Origin: Chloroflexota bacterium
GTDB taxonomy: Bacteria; Chloroflexota; Chloroflexia; Chloroflexales; Chloroflexaceae
Reading direction: 5' to 3'
Assembly: GCA_030550625.1 (NCBI GenBank)
Contig: JAUQOZ010000117.1
Coordinates: 1-49,618, forward strand
Length of the DNA stretch: 49,618 bases
The translations under genes and the position numbers were made by a program. Shown here in pieces: positions 26,290-33,706 of this stretch. The notes under the pieces are model-generated. The model saw nothing but the letters and a program-made list of their open reading frames with translations. It made no database searches and was not told where the DNA came from. How positions within the stretch are numbered: the stretch's first letter is position 1; every line of letters begins with the position of its first letter.

Positions 26290-27267
26290 TCACCAACCAA
26301 GCACGAGCGCAAAGATTAAAGGCGCCACAATGGTCGCATCCGACTCAATAATAAATTTGGGAGTATCAACTGCCAGTTTGCCCCACGTAATCTTCTCGTT
26401 GGGCACCGCACCCGAATACGAGCCGTAGCTAGTAGTCGAATCGCTAATCTGGCAGAAATAGCCCCACACCGGCACCCCTTCGCGGCCCAAATCTTGGTGC
26501 AGCATCGGTACGACGCAGATCGGGAAGTCGCCAGCGATACCGCCGCCGATCTGGAAGAAACCGATCGAGGCTTCGGCTGAAGTGCGTGTATACCAATCGG
26601 CCAGATCGATCATATACTCGATGCCGGTGCGCACCGTATGCACGTTCTTGATTTCGCCAGTGATGCAGTGAGCCGCGTACATATTGCCAGTCGTCGAGTC
26701 TTCCCATCCCGGCACATAGATCGGCAGATTGCGCTCCATTGCGGCGTAGACCCACGAATCGCGCGGATCGATCTGATAGTACTGTTCGAGTTTGCCCGAC
26801 CGCAAAATGCGATAGATAAACTCGTGCGGGAAGTAGCGCTCGCCGGTCCGGTCAGCGTTCATCCACTCATCGAGCAGGGCCTGCTCAAGCCGCCGCATTG
26901 CCTCTTCTTCGGGGATGCAGGTGTCGGTCACCCGGTTCATATGGCGTTCGAGCAGTTCTTGCTCTTGCTGGGGGCTGAGGTCGCGGTAGTGCGGCACGCG
27001 CTCGTAAAAATCGTGCGCAATCAGGTTAAAGATATCTTCTTCCAGATTCGCACCGGTGCATGAGATGGCATGCACCTTCTCTTGCCGGATCATCTCGGCC
27101 AGCGAAAGACCAAGTTCGGCGGTACTCATCGCGCCGGCCAGCGTGATCATCATCTTGCCGCCTTTAGCGAGATGAGCGCGATAGCCATCGGCGGCATCAA
27201 CGAGCGCTGCCGCATTGAAATGGCGAAAATGGTGGCGGATGAATTGAGTGATAGCTCCGTTCGTCAT
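26290..27267 (-). CDS. Deoxyhypusine synthase-like protein
   Basis: The 325-residue protein belongs to the NAD-dependent deoxyhypusine/homospermidine synthase fold. The start at 27267 follows AAAGGAACC; a longer upstream frame is rejected. Family features: MMITLAGAMSTAELGLSLAEMI, CTGANLEEDIFNL, a Gly-rich IGFFQIGGGIAGDFPI near the NAD site, and WGKLAVDT with K297, which aligns with the catalytic Lys of human deoxyhypusine synthase (SWGK), then ESDATIVAPL. In eukaryotes and archaea the enzyme transfers aminobutyl from spermidine to eIF5A. Bacteria lack canonical eIF5A, so this copy may modify another protein or make a polyamine; the product is unknown. Confidence 0.87.
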   Translation of the reverse strand: MTNGAITQFIRHHFRHFNAAALVDAADGYRAHLAKGGKMMITLAGAMSTAELGLSLAEMIRQEKVHAISCTGANLEEDIFNLIAHDFYERVPHYRDLSPQQEQELLERHMNRVTDTCIPEEEAMRRLEQALLDEWMNADRTGERYFPHEFIYRILRSGKLEQYYQIDPRDSWVYAAMERNLPIYVPGWEDSTTGNMYAAHCITGEIKNVHTVRTGIEYMIDLADWYTRTSAEASIGFFQIGGGIAGDFPICVVPMLHQDLGREGVPVWGYFCQISDSTTSYGSYSGAVPNEKITWGKLAVDTPKFIIESDATIVAPLIFALVLGW

Positions 27268-27289
27268 ACTATGGTTCCTTTCGTGGCTG

Positions 27290-27310
27290 GGGCACAGCAG
27301 CGCTGTGCCC
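27290..27310. repeat. GGGCACAGC palindrome in the DHS-like gene leader
   Basis: Arms GGGCACAGC/GCTGTGCCC around AGC, 22 bases before the DHS-like ATG. Unlike most family members it lies inside a predicted 5' leader rather than after a gene. Confidence 0.7.
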
Positions 27311-27375
27311 GTACTTTGTGTCGTGGGGGCCAGCGGCGCTGGGACCGTACACGGCGCTGCGTTATACCGCCGCCG

Positions 27376-27384
27376 ATTATAGCA
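27376..27384 (-). promoter_or_regulatory. Extended -10 promoter for the DHS-like gene
   Basis: Minus-strand TGCTATAAT is a perfect extended -10. It gives a leader of about 100 bases that includes the palindrome at 27290-27310. Confidence 0.55.
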
Positions 27385-27675
27385 CGCTGCCATGCACCAT
27401 GAGATCGTGAAGAAAGCCACACGAAACACGGGAAGAATTTACCGAAACTTTACACAAAACTTAACCTGCGCTGAAAAAGGGTTGCTACAATCATCTCACC
27501 GCGATATGAGATGCATAACTGGCATGTTGCGTGTGGTCATTGTGCCGTTTGTAGTTGCCGACCGTGTTCGTGGCACGCTTCACCCCGTTCGTGAGATTCG
27601 GTATGGTGATCGCAGCAACAGCAGGAATTGCATCGCCTGAAGGTGAGCAGTGCAGCGCATGTGTAAGGAGGTCCT

Positions 27676-27957
27676 ATGTCGGATCTGGCGAAGCTCCCGG
27701 CAGCGGAGCGAAATCGACGGTATTGGCAAGAGAACCTGCGCCTGATCTCGATTTTGCTCGTGATCTGGTTTGCAGTTTCGTATGTGCCGGTACCGTTTGT
27801 TGAGGCACTCAACAACATTGTGATTGCCGGTTTTCCCCTCGGCTACTACATGGGCAGTCAGGGTTCGCTGATCGTGTTCGTGGTAGAAATTTTCTATTAC
27901 GCCTACGCCATGAACAAGCTGGATGCGAAGTACGGTTTGAGTGATCGCGATCGCTAG
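27676..27957 (+). CDS. DUF4212 small subunit of a sodium/solute symporter
   Basis: The 93-residue membrane protein has two helices, about 24-44 (ISILLVIWFAVSYVPVPFV) and 50-78 (FPLGYYMGSQGSLIVFVVEIFYYAYAM). The pattern YWQENLRL.....WF..SY.P..F...L and PLGYYM.SQGS is the DUF4212 signature. These proteins are encoded just before large solute:sodium symporter subunits of the VC_2705/ActP-like group and are thought to be partner subunits. A strong AAGGAGG precedes the ATG, and the large subunit begins 39 bases later. Confidence 0.93.
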   Translation: MSDLAKLPAAERNRRYWQENLRLISILLVIWFAVSYVPVPFVEALNNIVIAGFPLGYYMGSQGSLIVFVVEIFYYAYAMNKLDAKYGLSDRDR

Positions 27958-27996
27958 TCTGGCATCAGTTTTCGTAGTTGCAGAGGAGAAACGCGC

Positions 27997-30162
27997 ATGT
28001 CTGCTTCGGCCCAGAGCCAGAGCGTCTTCCGCAACCGGATGGCGCGCTATTACGGTTACTTTACGATTGGTTTCATCGTCGTGAGCTTGATCATGCTCAT
28101 GCTCGAGGTCTTTGCCGGTCTGCCCACGCAGATCATTGGCTGGATCTTCCTGCTGCTCACGATGGCGCTCTATGCGACGATCGGCATTTTGTCGCGCACG
28201 AAAGCGCTTGACGAGTACTATGTCGCCGGGCGCAATGTGCCGGCTGTGTTCAACGGTATGGCGACTGGCGCCGACTGGATGAGCGCAGCCTCGTTTATTT
28301 CGATGGCCGGTACGCTCTGGCTGCTTGGTTACGATGGTCTAGCCTACATTATGGGCTGGACGGGCGGTTACGTGTTGCTGGCGCTGCTCTTCGCACCGTA
28401 CTTGCGCAAGTTTGGCCAATACACCATTCCCGACTTTGTCGGCGCGCGCTTCGGCGGCAACACCGCTCGCGTGGTGGCGGCGATCTGCGCGATTATCGTT
28501 TCGCTGACCTACGTGACGGCGCAGGTGGTCGGCGTCGGTCTGATCATGCAGCGCTTCGTCGGCGTTGACTATGCGATCGGTGTGGTGCTCGGCCTGTCGG
28601 GTGTGCTGGTCTGTTCGTTCCTCGGTGGGATGAAGGCGGTGACGTGGACGCAGGTGGCGCAGTACATCATCCTGATTATCGCCTACCTGATTCCGGTGAC
28701 AGCGCTATCGATCCAACTGACCGGCTTCCCCATTCCGCAGTTGAGCTACGGGCAGGCCTTGCAGCGGATTCAGGTGCTCGAGCAAGAGCAAGGTCTCTCA
28801 AAGACGAGCGAGTCGCCGGTTGTGCCGGGCAAGTTTATTACTACCGGCTACATTCCGCCTTTCAACGAAGGTCTGAGCAATGCTGCGGCTGTGGATGCGG
28901 TCAAGCAGCTCAATACCCAATTCGGTCTTAATCTGACCCCGCCGGCAGCGCAGGCTATCCCCGATGCCAAGAAGCCTGAGCTTGGCGACTGGCGCGGCAC
29001 GCCGTGGAACTTCCTCGCCCTCATGGCGTGTCTGATGCTGGGCACCGCTGGTCTGCCCCACATCCTTATCCGTTTCTACACCGTGCCAAGCGTGCGCGAG
29101 AGCCGCTTGAGCGTTGGTTGGTCGCTCTTCTTCATCTTCTTGCTCTACTTCACTGCGCCGGCTTACGCCGCCTTCTCGCGCTGGCAGATCCTTGAGAATG
29201 TGGTTGGCAAGCAGATCAGTGAGCTGCCGCAGTGGACGAAGACGTGGGCCAGCAACGGTCTGATCGTGATCCGTGACCTCAAGGCGATCGACGGAGTTGA
29301 GATTGGCAAGGAGCCGGGTTGGGTGAAGAACCTGATCAATGCCAAGACCATCACGATTGAGGATGCCAACGGCAACGGCAAGATCGACCTCGGCCCGTGG
29401 GAGGATATCGGTGATGGCAAGGCGCGCGCCGGTGAAGTTTCGGGTGCGGCGAGCTTCTTGACCAAGGCGCGGGTGGATGGTATCTTGCAGCTTAACGAGC
29501 TGGGCCGCGCTACTGCTGATGGTATTGACGGCGACCTTGTGGTGCTCTCGACGCCGGATATTGCGGGTCTGCCCTTCACGATCGGCGCGCTGATCGCGGC
29601 GGGTGGTCTGGCGGCGGCGCTCAGCACCGCTGACGGTCTGCTGGTGGTGATTGCCTCGGCGATCGCGCACGACATCTACTTCCGCACGATTAATCCCAAG
29701 GCGAGCCTCAATACTCGTATCGTGCTGGGCAAGTCGATGATCGTGGTGGCGGCTGTGATTGCAGCCTTGCTTGCGCTCCCGCGCCTTGCCCTGATTGCGC
29801 AGATGGTGGCGTGGGCCTTCTCGATGGCTGCCGCGACCTTCTTCCCGGTGGTGCTGCTTGGCATCTTCTGGAAGCGGGCCAACGGCCCCGGTGCGATTGC
29901 CGGCATGATTGGCGGTTTGGGTGTCACCCTCTTCTACATGTTCAACAACTATATGAACCCGGCGTTTAATGTGCTGGGCATTTCGCACCTTGGTTCGGGC
30001 ATCTTTGGTTTGCCAGTGGCGATTATCTTGATCGTGGTCGTTAGCTTGTTGACCAAGGAACCCTCGAAGGAAACGCAGGAGCTAGTCGAGAGCTTGCGCA
30101 ATCCCATCACTGACGATGAGGGTATGAGCAAGATGATCGACCGGACAGCGACGGCGAAGTAG
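27997..30162 (+). CDS. Sodium:solute symporter (SSS family, ActP/VC_2705-like) large subunit
   Basis: At 721 residues this is longer than usual (about 550-590). The SSS core of about 13 helices is present: LDEYYVAGRNVPAVFNGMATGADWMSAASFIS, YTIPDFVGARFGG, SFLGGMKAVTWTQV and LAAALSTADGLLVVIASAIAHDIY (Na+ site region). Carboxylates such as acetate are likely substrates, inferred from the DUF4212 pairing. Two hydrophilic inserts explain the extra length: about 255-335, and about 400-515, which contains DANGNGKIDLG (D456, N458, N460, G461), an EF-hand/dockerin-like calcium loop, then GDGKARAGE. The C-terminal tail is charged. A good terminator follows. Confidence 0.92.
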   Translation: MSASAQSQSVFRNRMARYYGYFTIGFIVVSLIMLMLEVFAGLPTQIIGWIFLLLTMALYATIGILSRTKALDEYYVAGRNVPAVFNGMATGADWMSAASFISMAGTLWLLGYDGLAYIMGWTGGYVLLALLFAPYLRKFGQYTIPDFVGARFGGNTARVVAAICAIIVSLTYVTAQVVGVGLIMQRFVGVDYAIGVVLGLSGVLVCSFLGGMKAVTWTQVAQYIILIIAYLIPVTALSIQLTGFPIPQLSYGQALQRIQVLEQEQGLSKTSESPVVPGKFITTGYIPPFNEGLSNAAAVDAVKQLNTQFGLNLTPPAAQAIPDAKKPELGDWRGTPWNFLALMACLMLGTAGLPHILIRFYTVPSVRESRLSVGWSLFFIFLLYFTAPAYAAFSRWQILENVVGKQISELPQWTKTWASNGLIVIRDLKAIDGVEIGKEPGWVKNLINAKTITIEDANGNGKIDLGPWEDIGDGKARAGEVSGAASFLTKARVDGILQLNELGRATADGIDGDLVVLSTPDIAGLPFTIGALIAAGGLAAALSTADGLLVVIASAIAHDIYFRTINPKASLNTRIVLGKSMIVVAAVIAALLALPRLALIAQMVAWAFSMAAATFFPVVLLGIFWKRANGPGAIAGMIGGLGVTLFYMFNNYMNPAFNVLGISHLGSGIFGLPVAIILIVVVSLLTKEPSKETQELVESLRNPITDDEGMSKMIDRTATAK

Positions 30163-30182
30163 GTTCATGGTTTAGCGAAAGG

Positions 30183-30213
30183 CCACGGCGCGGGCAACTT
30201 GCTCGCGCCGTGG
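30183..30213 (+). terminator. Terminator after the symporter operon
   Basis: CCACGGCGCGGGCAA and TTGCTCGCGCCGTGG form a 15-bp stem (one G-T pair) with a one-base centre, followed by TTGTGTTT, 20 bases after the stop. Confidence 0.75.
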
Positions 30214-30249
30214 TTGTGTTTGGGTAGACCGCCGGCAGGCGCTTGATCG

Positions 30250-30258
30250 TGCTATACT
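30250..30258 (+). promoter_or_regulatory. Extended -10 promoter abutting the lipoprotein gene
   Basis: TGCTATACT ends only 8 bases before the ATG at 30267. Normal start-site spacing puts +1 at or next to the A of the ATG, suggesting a leaderless mRNA. No -35 match is seen. Confidence 0.45.
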
Positions 30259-30266
30259 GCCAGTGT

Positions 30267-31529
30267 ATGGATACGATCAAGACTCTGCTCGTGCGTGTAC
30301 AATCGTTGATCGCGGTGACGCTGCTCGTTACCGTCGCTGCCTGTAGCCTGCCGCCGCCTGCTGAGCCTACGCCGGCAGTGTCAGCGACAACAGCGCCTTC
30401 GCCAACAAGTTCAATCTTGCCAACCCAACCGGCAGCCGCTACAGCTCCTGCAACTCCGGCCCGGCGCGGGCCGCCGCTTGGTACCTTCTTTTTTTACTGG
30501 TACAACTGCCCGCAACAAGAATGTAACGCTGACCAACTGCGCGCGGTGCCACCCGGTTGGTTGACGCCGCTGCCCGATGATCCCGATCCGCGTGATGGTC
30601 TCAGCTATTCATCGTATAACTACGACTGGTACGAGGAAGAACTGCGCACGATGGCCGCTACCGGGATTGACATCGTCTTTCCGGTGAGTTGGGGTGATCA
30701 TCCGCATCCTTGGTTTCAGCAAGATCGCATCAACTTGCTCGTGCAAGCGAATGGTGTTTTAGCGCGGCCCTTGCAGATCGGCATGTTCCTCGATACCACG
30801 GCCCAGCAAGGGATGTACCAAGAATTCTTGGGTAATGGCTACCGGTTTGGCCCGAACGTGCCGCGGTTGCCGCTGAGTGATCCGCGCAGCGGGTATTTCT
30901 TCTACAACCTGCATATTCGCGATTTCTTTCAGCGGGTGCCCCGTGAGATGTGGGCCACCATTGATGGCCGCCCGATCATTATTACCTATACGGCTCTGTG
31001 CTGCGATAATCTCGAATTGAGCGGCGCCTTGTGGCAGGCTGTCAAAGATGCCTTTCGCGCCGATTTTGGCGTCGAGCCGTGGCTGATCCTCGAAGAGACG
31101 TGGCTCAACCCGCAGGCGCTAGCCCCGCCAGCGGGTTTGCCGAGCAGCGCCGAGGCGGCTGATGGCGTCTATCGCTGGGGGACGGCGCTGGTCGGGCCGT
31201 ATACCGGCGAATTGCGCGGGTTTAAGGTGAGCAGCGCCGGGCCGGGGTTCGATAACTCGCGCATTCCGGGGGTAAGCGACCCGCGGGTGCAGCCGCGTGA
31301 TGAACCTCCCGGCGGCGGCCCTGTCGCCCCCGGCGCATTTCTGCGCGCCAGCCTTGCGGCTATCCCGACCGATACCGATCTGGTGCTGATCGAGACGTGG
31401 AATGAATGGCCAGAGAATACCGCAGTGGCGCCGGCGGCGTATACTGACCGCGATGGTCGCCCCCTGCCGCCCGATTTCTACCTACAAATCATTCGCGAAT
31501 GGCGGGCAACCTTTGGGCCAGCGCCGTGA
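30267..31529 (+). CDS. Secreted lipoprotein with GH99/DUF5010-like TIM barrel
   Basis: This protein of about 420 residues has a lipoprotein signal: positive N-terminus, hydrophobic core and the lipobox VAAC (C26). A Pro/Thr/Ala-rich linker covers about 27-75. The folded part begins GTFFFYWYNCP and continues with DWYEEELRTMAATGIDIVFPVSWGDHP, DGRPIIITYTA and, near the end, LVLIETWNEWPENTAVAP. The WNEW.E...IEP-type ending is typical of GH99-like/WbsX and DUF5010 glycan-active barrels. The catalytic mechanism and sugar are unknown. ATG 30267 has no ribosome site but sits at the expected start of transcription; an upstream TTG at 30243 would precede the promoter. The protein is probably displayed on the outer face of the membrane. 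Confidence 0.8.
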   Translation: MDTIKTLLVRVQSLIAVTLLVTVAACSLPPPAEPTPAVSATTAPSPTSSILPTQPAAATAPATPARRGPPLGTFFFYWYNCPQQECNADQLRAVPPGWLTPLPDDPDPRDGLSYSSYNYDWYEEELRTMAATGIDIVFPVSWGDHPHPWFQQDRINLLVQANGVLARPLQIGMFLDTTAQQGMYQEFLGNGYRFGPNVPRLPLSDPRSGYFFYNLHIRDFFQRVPREMWATIDGRPIIITYTALCCDNLELSGALWQAVKDAFRADFGVEPWLILEETWLNPQALAPPAGLPSSAEAADGVYRWGTALVGPYTGELRGFKVSSAGPGFDNSRIPGVSDPRVQPRDEPPGGGPVAPGAFLRASLAAIPTDTDLVLIETWNEWPENTAVAPAAYTDRDGRPLPPDFYLQIIREWRATFGPAP

Positions 31530-31636
31530 AGTCGCTCACTATTGGGGTGTGTATCCTTTCCCTCGCTCGCAGCCAATAACGCTGGTACAATATTATGAAA
31601 CGAGGATTTGCGTTATACGTCTAGAAAGACGATCGT

Positions 31637-31954
31637 ATGAGTTGGACATTTTTGACCAACCATGCGCAAGTCTTGCTCTGTATTGCTCGCAACTCGCGGG
31701 TGACAGCACACGACATTGCGCAGACGGTTGGGATTACCGAGCGGGCCGTGCAGCGGATCTTGCACGATCTGCACGAGGCCGGCTACATTTCGCACGTGCG
31801 CGAAGGCCGGCACAATCGGTACACCATCTATGCCGATCGCCCGTTGCGCCATCCAGCCCAGCAAGGTTTGGCGGTGCGCGATTTACTTGCTATCTTGCTG
31901 AATGGGAAAGCGACCGAAACCGGCGAGGTGGCAACCGCAGTAGGTTCTGAATAG
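31637..31954 (+). CDS. Small winged-helix (MarR/HTH_24-type) regulator
   Basis: The 105-residue protein is almost entirely one winged helix-turn-helix: LTNHAQVLLCIARNSRVTAHDIAQTVGITERAVQRILHDLHEAGYISHVREGRHNRYTIY. The recognition helix is ITERAVQRILHDL and the wing contains HVREGRHNRYTI. The last 35 residues lack an obvious ligand or dimer domain. Such single-domain proteins act as DNA-binding repressors or partners; the target is unknown. It stands alone with a bidirectional terminator after it. A TACAAT at 31586-31591 may be its -10 box. Confidence 0.85.
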   Translation: MSWTFLTNHAQVLLCIARNSRVTAHDIAQTVGITERAVQRILHDLHEAGYISHVREGRHNRYTIYADRPLRHPAQQGLAVRDLLAILLNGKATETGEVATAVGSE

Positions 31955-31959
31955 CATAA

Positions 31960-31989
31960 GCCGGGGGTGAGCGAGCGCTCACCCCCGGC
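31960..31989. terminator. Bidirectional hairpin terminator
   Basis: GCCGGGGGTGAGCG-AG-CGCTCACCCCCGGC has perfect 14-bp arms between the convergent winged-helix and CstR-like genes. Confidence 0.8.
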
Positions 31990-31999
31990 GCATAGCGGG

Positions 32000-32323
32000 C
32001 TAACAAACGTCTCTAAATAGCTCGATCAGCTCGTTGATTGTTTCGGCGCGGCAACGCTCGCTATCGCTCAAGCAATTTTGCGCATAGCATTCGAGCACAA
32101 CGCTATTGGCGCTGGCCAATGCCTGCCGGATGGCCGCGATCTGATGGACAATATCGCGGCAGTCGCGACCCTCTTCCACCATGCGCTGAATGCCGCGTAC
32201 TTGGCCTTCAATGCGCCGTAAACGGCGCACCAGTTCGTCGCGTCGTTCAGGCGTCAATGGATGGCAACCGGCGTTCATAGGCCGTTCACCTGCCGGGTTT
32301 GGTGTTGGTGGCGGAGTGCTCAC
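32000..32323 (-). CDS. CstR-like DUF156 repressor (CsoR/RcnR family)
   Basis: The 107-residue all-helical repressor is read from a GTG overlapping the thioredoxin stop (GTGA); an ATG at 32278 is an alternative start. The core RLRRIEGQVRGIQRMVEEGRDC...IVHQIAAIRQAL is typical of DUF156. The metal/thiol site has C55 (EEGRDC) and C84 (CYAQNC). The His that completes the Cu(I) site in CsoR is Tyr80 here, as expected for persulfide-sensing CstR (which has Asn there), and EEGRDCRD closely matches S. aureus CstR EEGKDCKD. Extra cysteines are C20, C79, C91 and C107. It probably represses its own operon through the GC-rich palindrome upstream of trxA. Sulfane sulfur sensing is inferred; another thiol signal is possible. 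Confidence 0.85.
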   Translation of the reverse strand: MSTPPPTPNPAGERPMNAGCHPLTPERRDELVRRLRRIEGQVRGIQRMVEEGRDCRDIVHQIAAIRQALASANSVVLECYAQNCLSDSERCRAETINELIELFRDVC

Positions 32324-32652
32324 GCCATTGCCAGCACTTTATCGAAGATCTCGCGATACATCGCTTCCGGTCGTGCGCCGATCAACCGTCCGACTTCCTT
32401 GCCATTCTTAAAGATGACCAGCGTCGGAATGCCCTGAATGCCGAGCTGGGAAGCATAGCGGACGTTATCGTCGGTGTTGACCTTGGCGATGGTGAGCCGG
32501 CCCTCATACTCGTTGGCCAGCTTATCAAGGATAGGGGCGATGACACGGCACGGCCCGCACCACGGCGCCCAAAAATCGACCACGACCGGCGTGCTCGATT
32601 GCAAGACCTTCTCGGCAAAATCGGAATCGTTTACGACGATGGGCTTAGCCAT
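32320..32652 (-). CDS. trxA: Thioredoxin
   Basis: The 110-residue thioredoxin has an intact WCGPC active site (C32, C35), the buried Asp26 in VVVDFWAPW, and the cis-Pro loop QGIPTLVIFKNGKEV. It reduces protein disulfides, and can also reduce persulfides, in the cytoplasm using thioredoxin reductase, which is not in the window. The ATG at 32652 is preceded by GAGGAGG. The stop overlaps the start of the CstR-like gene, so redox protein and regulator are made together. Its promoter overlaps a DUF156-type operator, suggesting induction by a sulfur or thiol stress signal. Confidence 0.96.
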   Translation of the reverse strand: MAKPIVVNDSDFAEKVLQSSTPVVVDFWAPWCGPCRVIAPILDKLANEYEGRLTIAKVNTDDNVRYASQLGIQGIPTLVIFKNGKEVGRLIGARPEAMYREIFDKVLAMA

Positions 32653-32715
32653 TGGTTCTATCCTCCTCAATAATTCGTAAGCGGCAGTTGCTTTACCGTA
32701 GTGCGGGTAGTGAAC

Positions 32716-32732
32716 ATACCCCCCGGGGGTAT
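32716..32732 (-). promoter_or_regulatory. DUF156-type (CsoR/CstR) operator
   Basis: ATACCCCCCGGGGGTAT, a 17-bp inverted repeat with an AT-flanked C/G tract, is the hallmark of CsoR/CstR family sites. It lies immediately downstream of the trxA -10 box and would cover the transcription start. Confidence 0.8.
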
Positions 32733-32761
32733 ACTATACCCGGGACTGGGCCAGTTGTCAA
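32733..32761 (-). promoter_or_regulatory. Promoter for trxA and the CstR-like gene
   Basis: On the minus strand, TTGACA (32756-32761) and TATAGT (32733-32738) with a 17-base spacer: a near-consensus promoter that abuts the operator. Confidence 0.8.
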
Positions 32762-32785
32762 GAGGATGATGCTCTGTGTTATACT
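32755..32785 (+). promoter_or_regulatory. Candidate promoter for the UPF0173 gene
   Basis: TTGTCA at 32755-32760 and TATACT at 32780-32785; the 19-base spacer is long. The -35 box overlaps the trxA -35 on the other strand. Confidence 0.4.
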
Positions 32786-32871
32786 GAAAGCGTGATCAGC
32801 ACCAGCGAGGGTTTCCATAGATTTCATCGGCCCGTCAGTAGTTCGTATTTTGTGACCGGAAGGAGGCAACC

Positions 32872-33603
32872 TTGGCAACGCTAGGGCGTGATGTCACGAT
32901 TACACTGATTGGTCATGGCACCTTCCACCTAACGACGCCGGAGGGCCGCAATATCTTGATCGATGCGTGGGTTGACGGTAATCCGGCCTGCCCTGAGCCG
33001 TGGAAGGCCCGAGTACGTGAGAACTTGGCGGCGATCTTTGTGACGCATGGCCACTTCGACCACATTGCCGATCTGGTGGATATCGCGCGTGAAACCGGGG
33101 CGACGGTCGTTTGCCAATACGATATGGTGGCCTACCTTGAAGGCGAAGGCATCCCGGCGGCGCAAATTGTCGGCTTTAACAAAGGCGGCACGGTGACGGT
33201 CGCTGATGTGCGGGCAACAATGACGACGGCGCACCATTCGAGCACGATCTATGAGAATGGCCAAATTATCAGTCTGGGCACGGCAGCCGGTTATGTGTTG
33301 CGGTTTAGCAATGGCTTTACCATCTATCACACCGGCGATACCTGCGTGACGATGGACATGCAGATCATCGGCGAATTGTACCGCCCTGAACTGGTGATCT
33401 TGCCGATCGGCGATCACTTTACCATGGATCCGCGCCAAGCGGCGTATGCCTTGAAGCTGATCGGCGCCAAGTATGCGATCCCGGAACATTTTGGCACATT
33501 CCCTATTTTGAGCGGGACACCAGAGGCTTTGGTCGAACATTGCCGGGAGTTTGGCGTAACCACTGAGGTGATTGCGCTCAAGCCGGGTGAGTCGGTGAGT
33601 TAA
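32872..33603 (+). CDS. UPF0173-family metallo-beta-lactamase-fold hydrolase
   Basis: The 243-residue protein is read from a TTG start placed five bases after a perfect GGAAGGAGG. The metallo-beta-lactamase fold shows ITLIGHGTFHL, the zinc motif VTHGHFDHIAD, AHHSS, YHTGDTCVTMDMQIIGELY and LPIGDHFTMDP, then AIPEHFGTFP. This set defines the UPF0173 (YtkL/UlaG-like) group of metal-dependent hydrolases. The substrate is unknown. It is divergent from trxA, and the two promoter regions overlap. A strong terminator follows. Confidence 0.92.
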   Translation: MATLGRDVTITLIGHGTFHLTTPEGRNILIDAWVDGNPACPEPWKARVRENLAAIFVTHGHFDHIADLVDIARETGATVVCQYDMVAYLEGEGIPAAQIVGFNKGGTVTVADVRATMTTAHHSSTIYENGQIISLGTAAGYVLRFSNGFTIYHTGDTCVTMDMQIIGELYRPELVILPIGDHFTMDPRQAAYALKLIGAKYAIPEHFGTFPILSGTPEALVEHCREFGVTTEVIALKPGESVS

Positions 33604-33626
33604 GCGAGGAGCGATGATGGCACGTT

Positions 33627-33668
33627 CGTTCTGTTTGCCGGTATCATTCCGGCAAACAGAACGGCTTT
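33627..33668 (+). terminator. Intrinsic terminator between the UPF0173 gene and glyA
   Basis: A 15-bp perfect stem (CGTTCTGTTTGCCGG and its complement) with a seven-base loop, followed by GCTTTTTC, 24 bases after the stop. It is the best classical terminator in the window. Confidence 0.9.
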
Positions 33669-33706
33669 TTCACTTTTACGCGACATAAACACAGGGAGAA
33701 GAGACG

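Larger units (their letters stand above)
27268..27675. other. Divergent intergenic region between the DHS-like and symporter genes
   Basis: 408 bases without a gene. It contains the GGGCACAGC palindrome at 27290-27310, a smaller hairpin CCAGC-GGC-GCTGG at 27330-27342, the minus-strand promoter at 27376, an AT-rich stretch near 27415-27480, and a plus-strand TACAAT at 27486-27491 that may be the -10 box for the symporter pair. The roughly 180-base leader before DUF4212 has no structure I recognise. Confidence 0.5.

Noticed and set aside
28798-29988. A 396-codon minus-strand frame inside the symporter gene
   Set aside because: It is the antisense shadow of a conserved SSS membrane protein; its Arg/His-rich translation has no recognisable domain.
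32000-32323. Copper-sensing CsoR
   Set aside because: The His ligand of the Cu(I) site is Tyr80, no copper ATPase or chaperone gene is near, and the partner gene is thioredoxin.
33604-33706. Glycine riboswitch or T-box before glyA
   Set aside because: The leader contains a simple terminator hairpin belonging to the upstream gene and no conserved aptamer elements.
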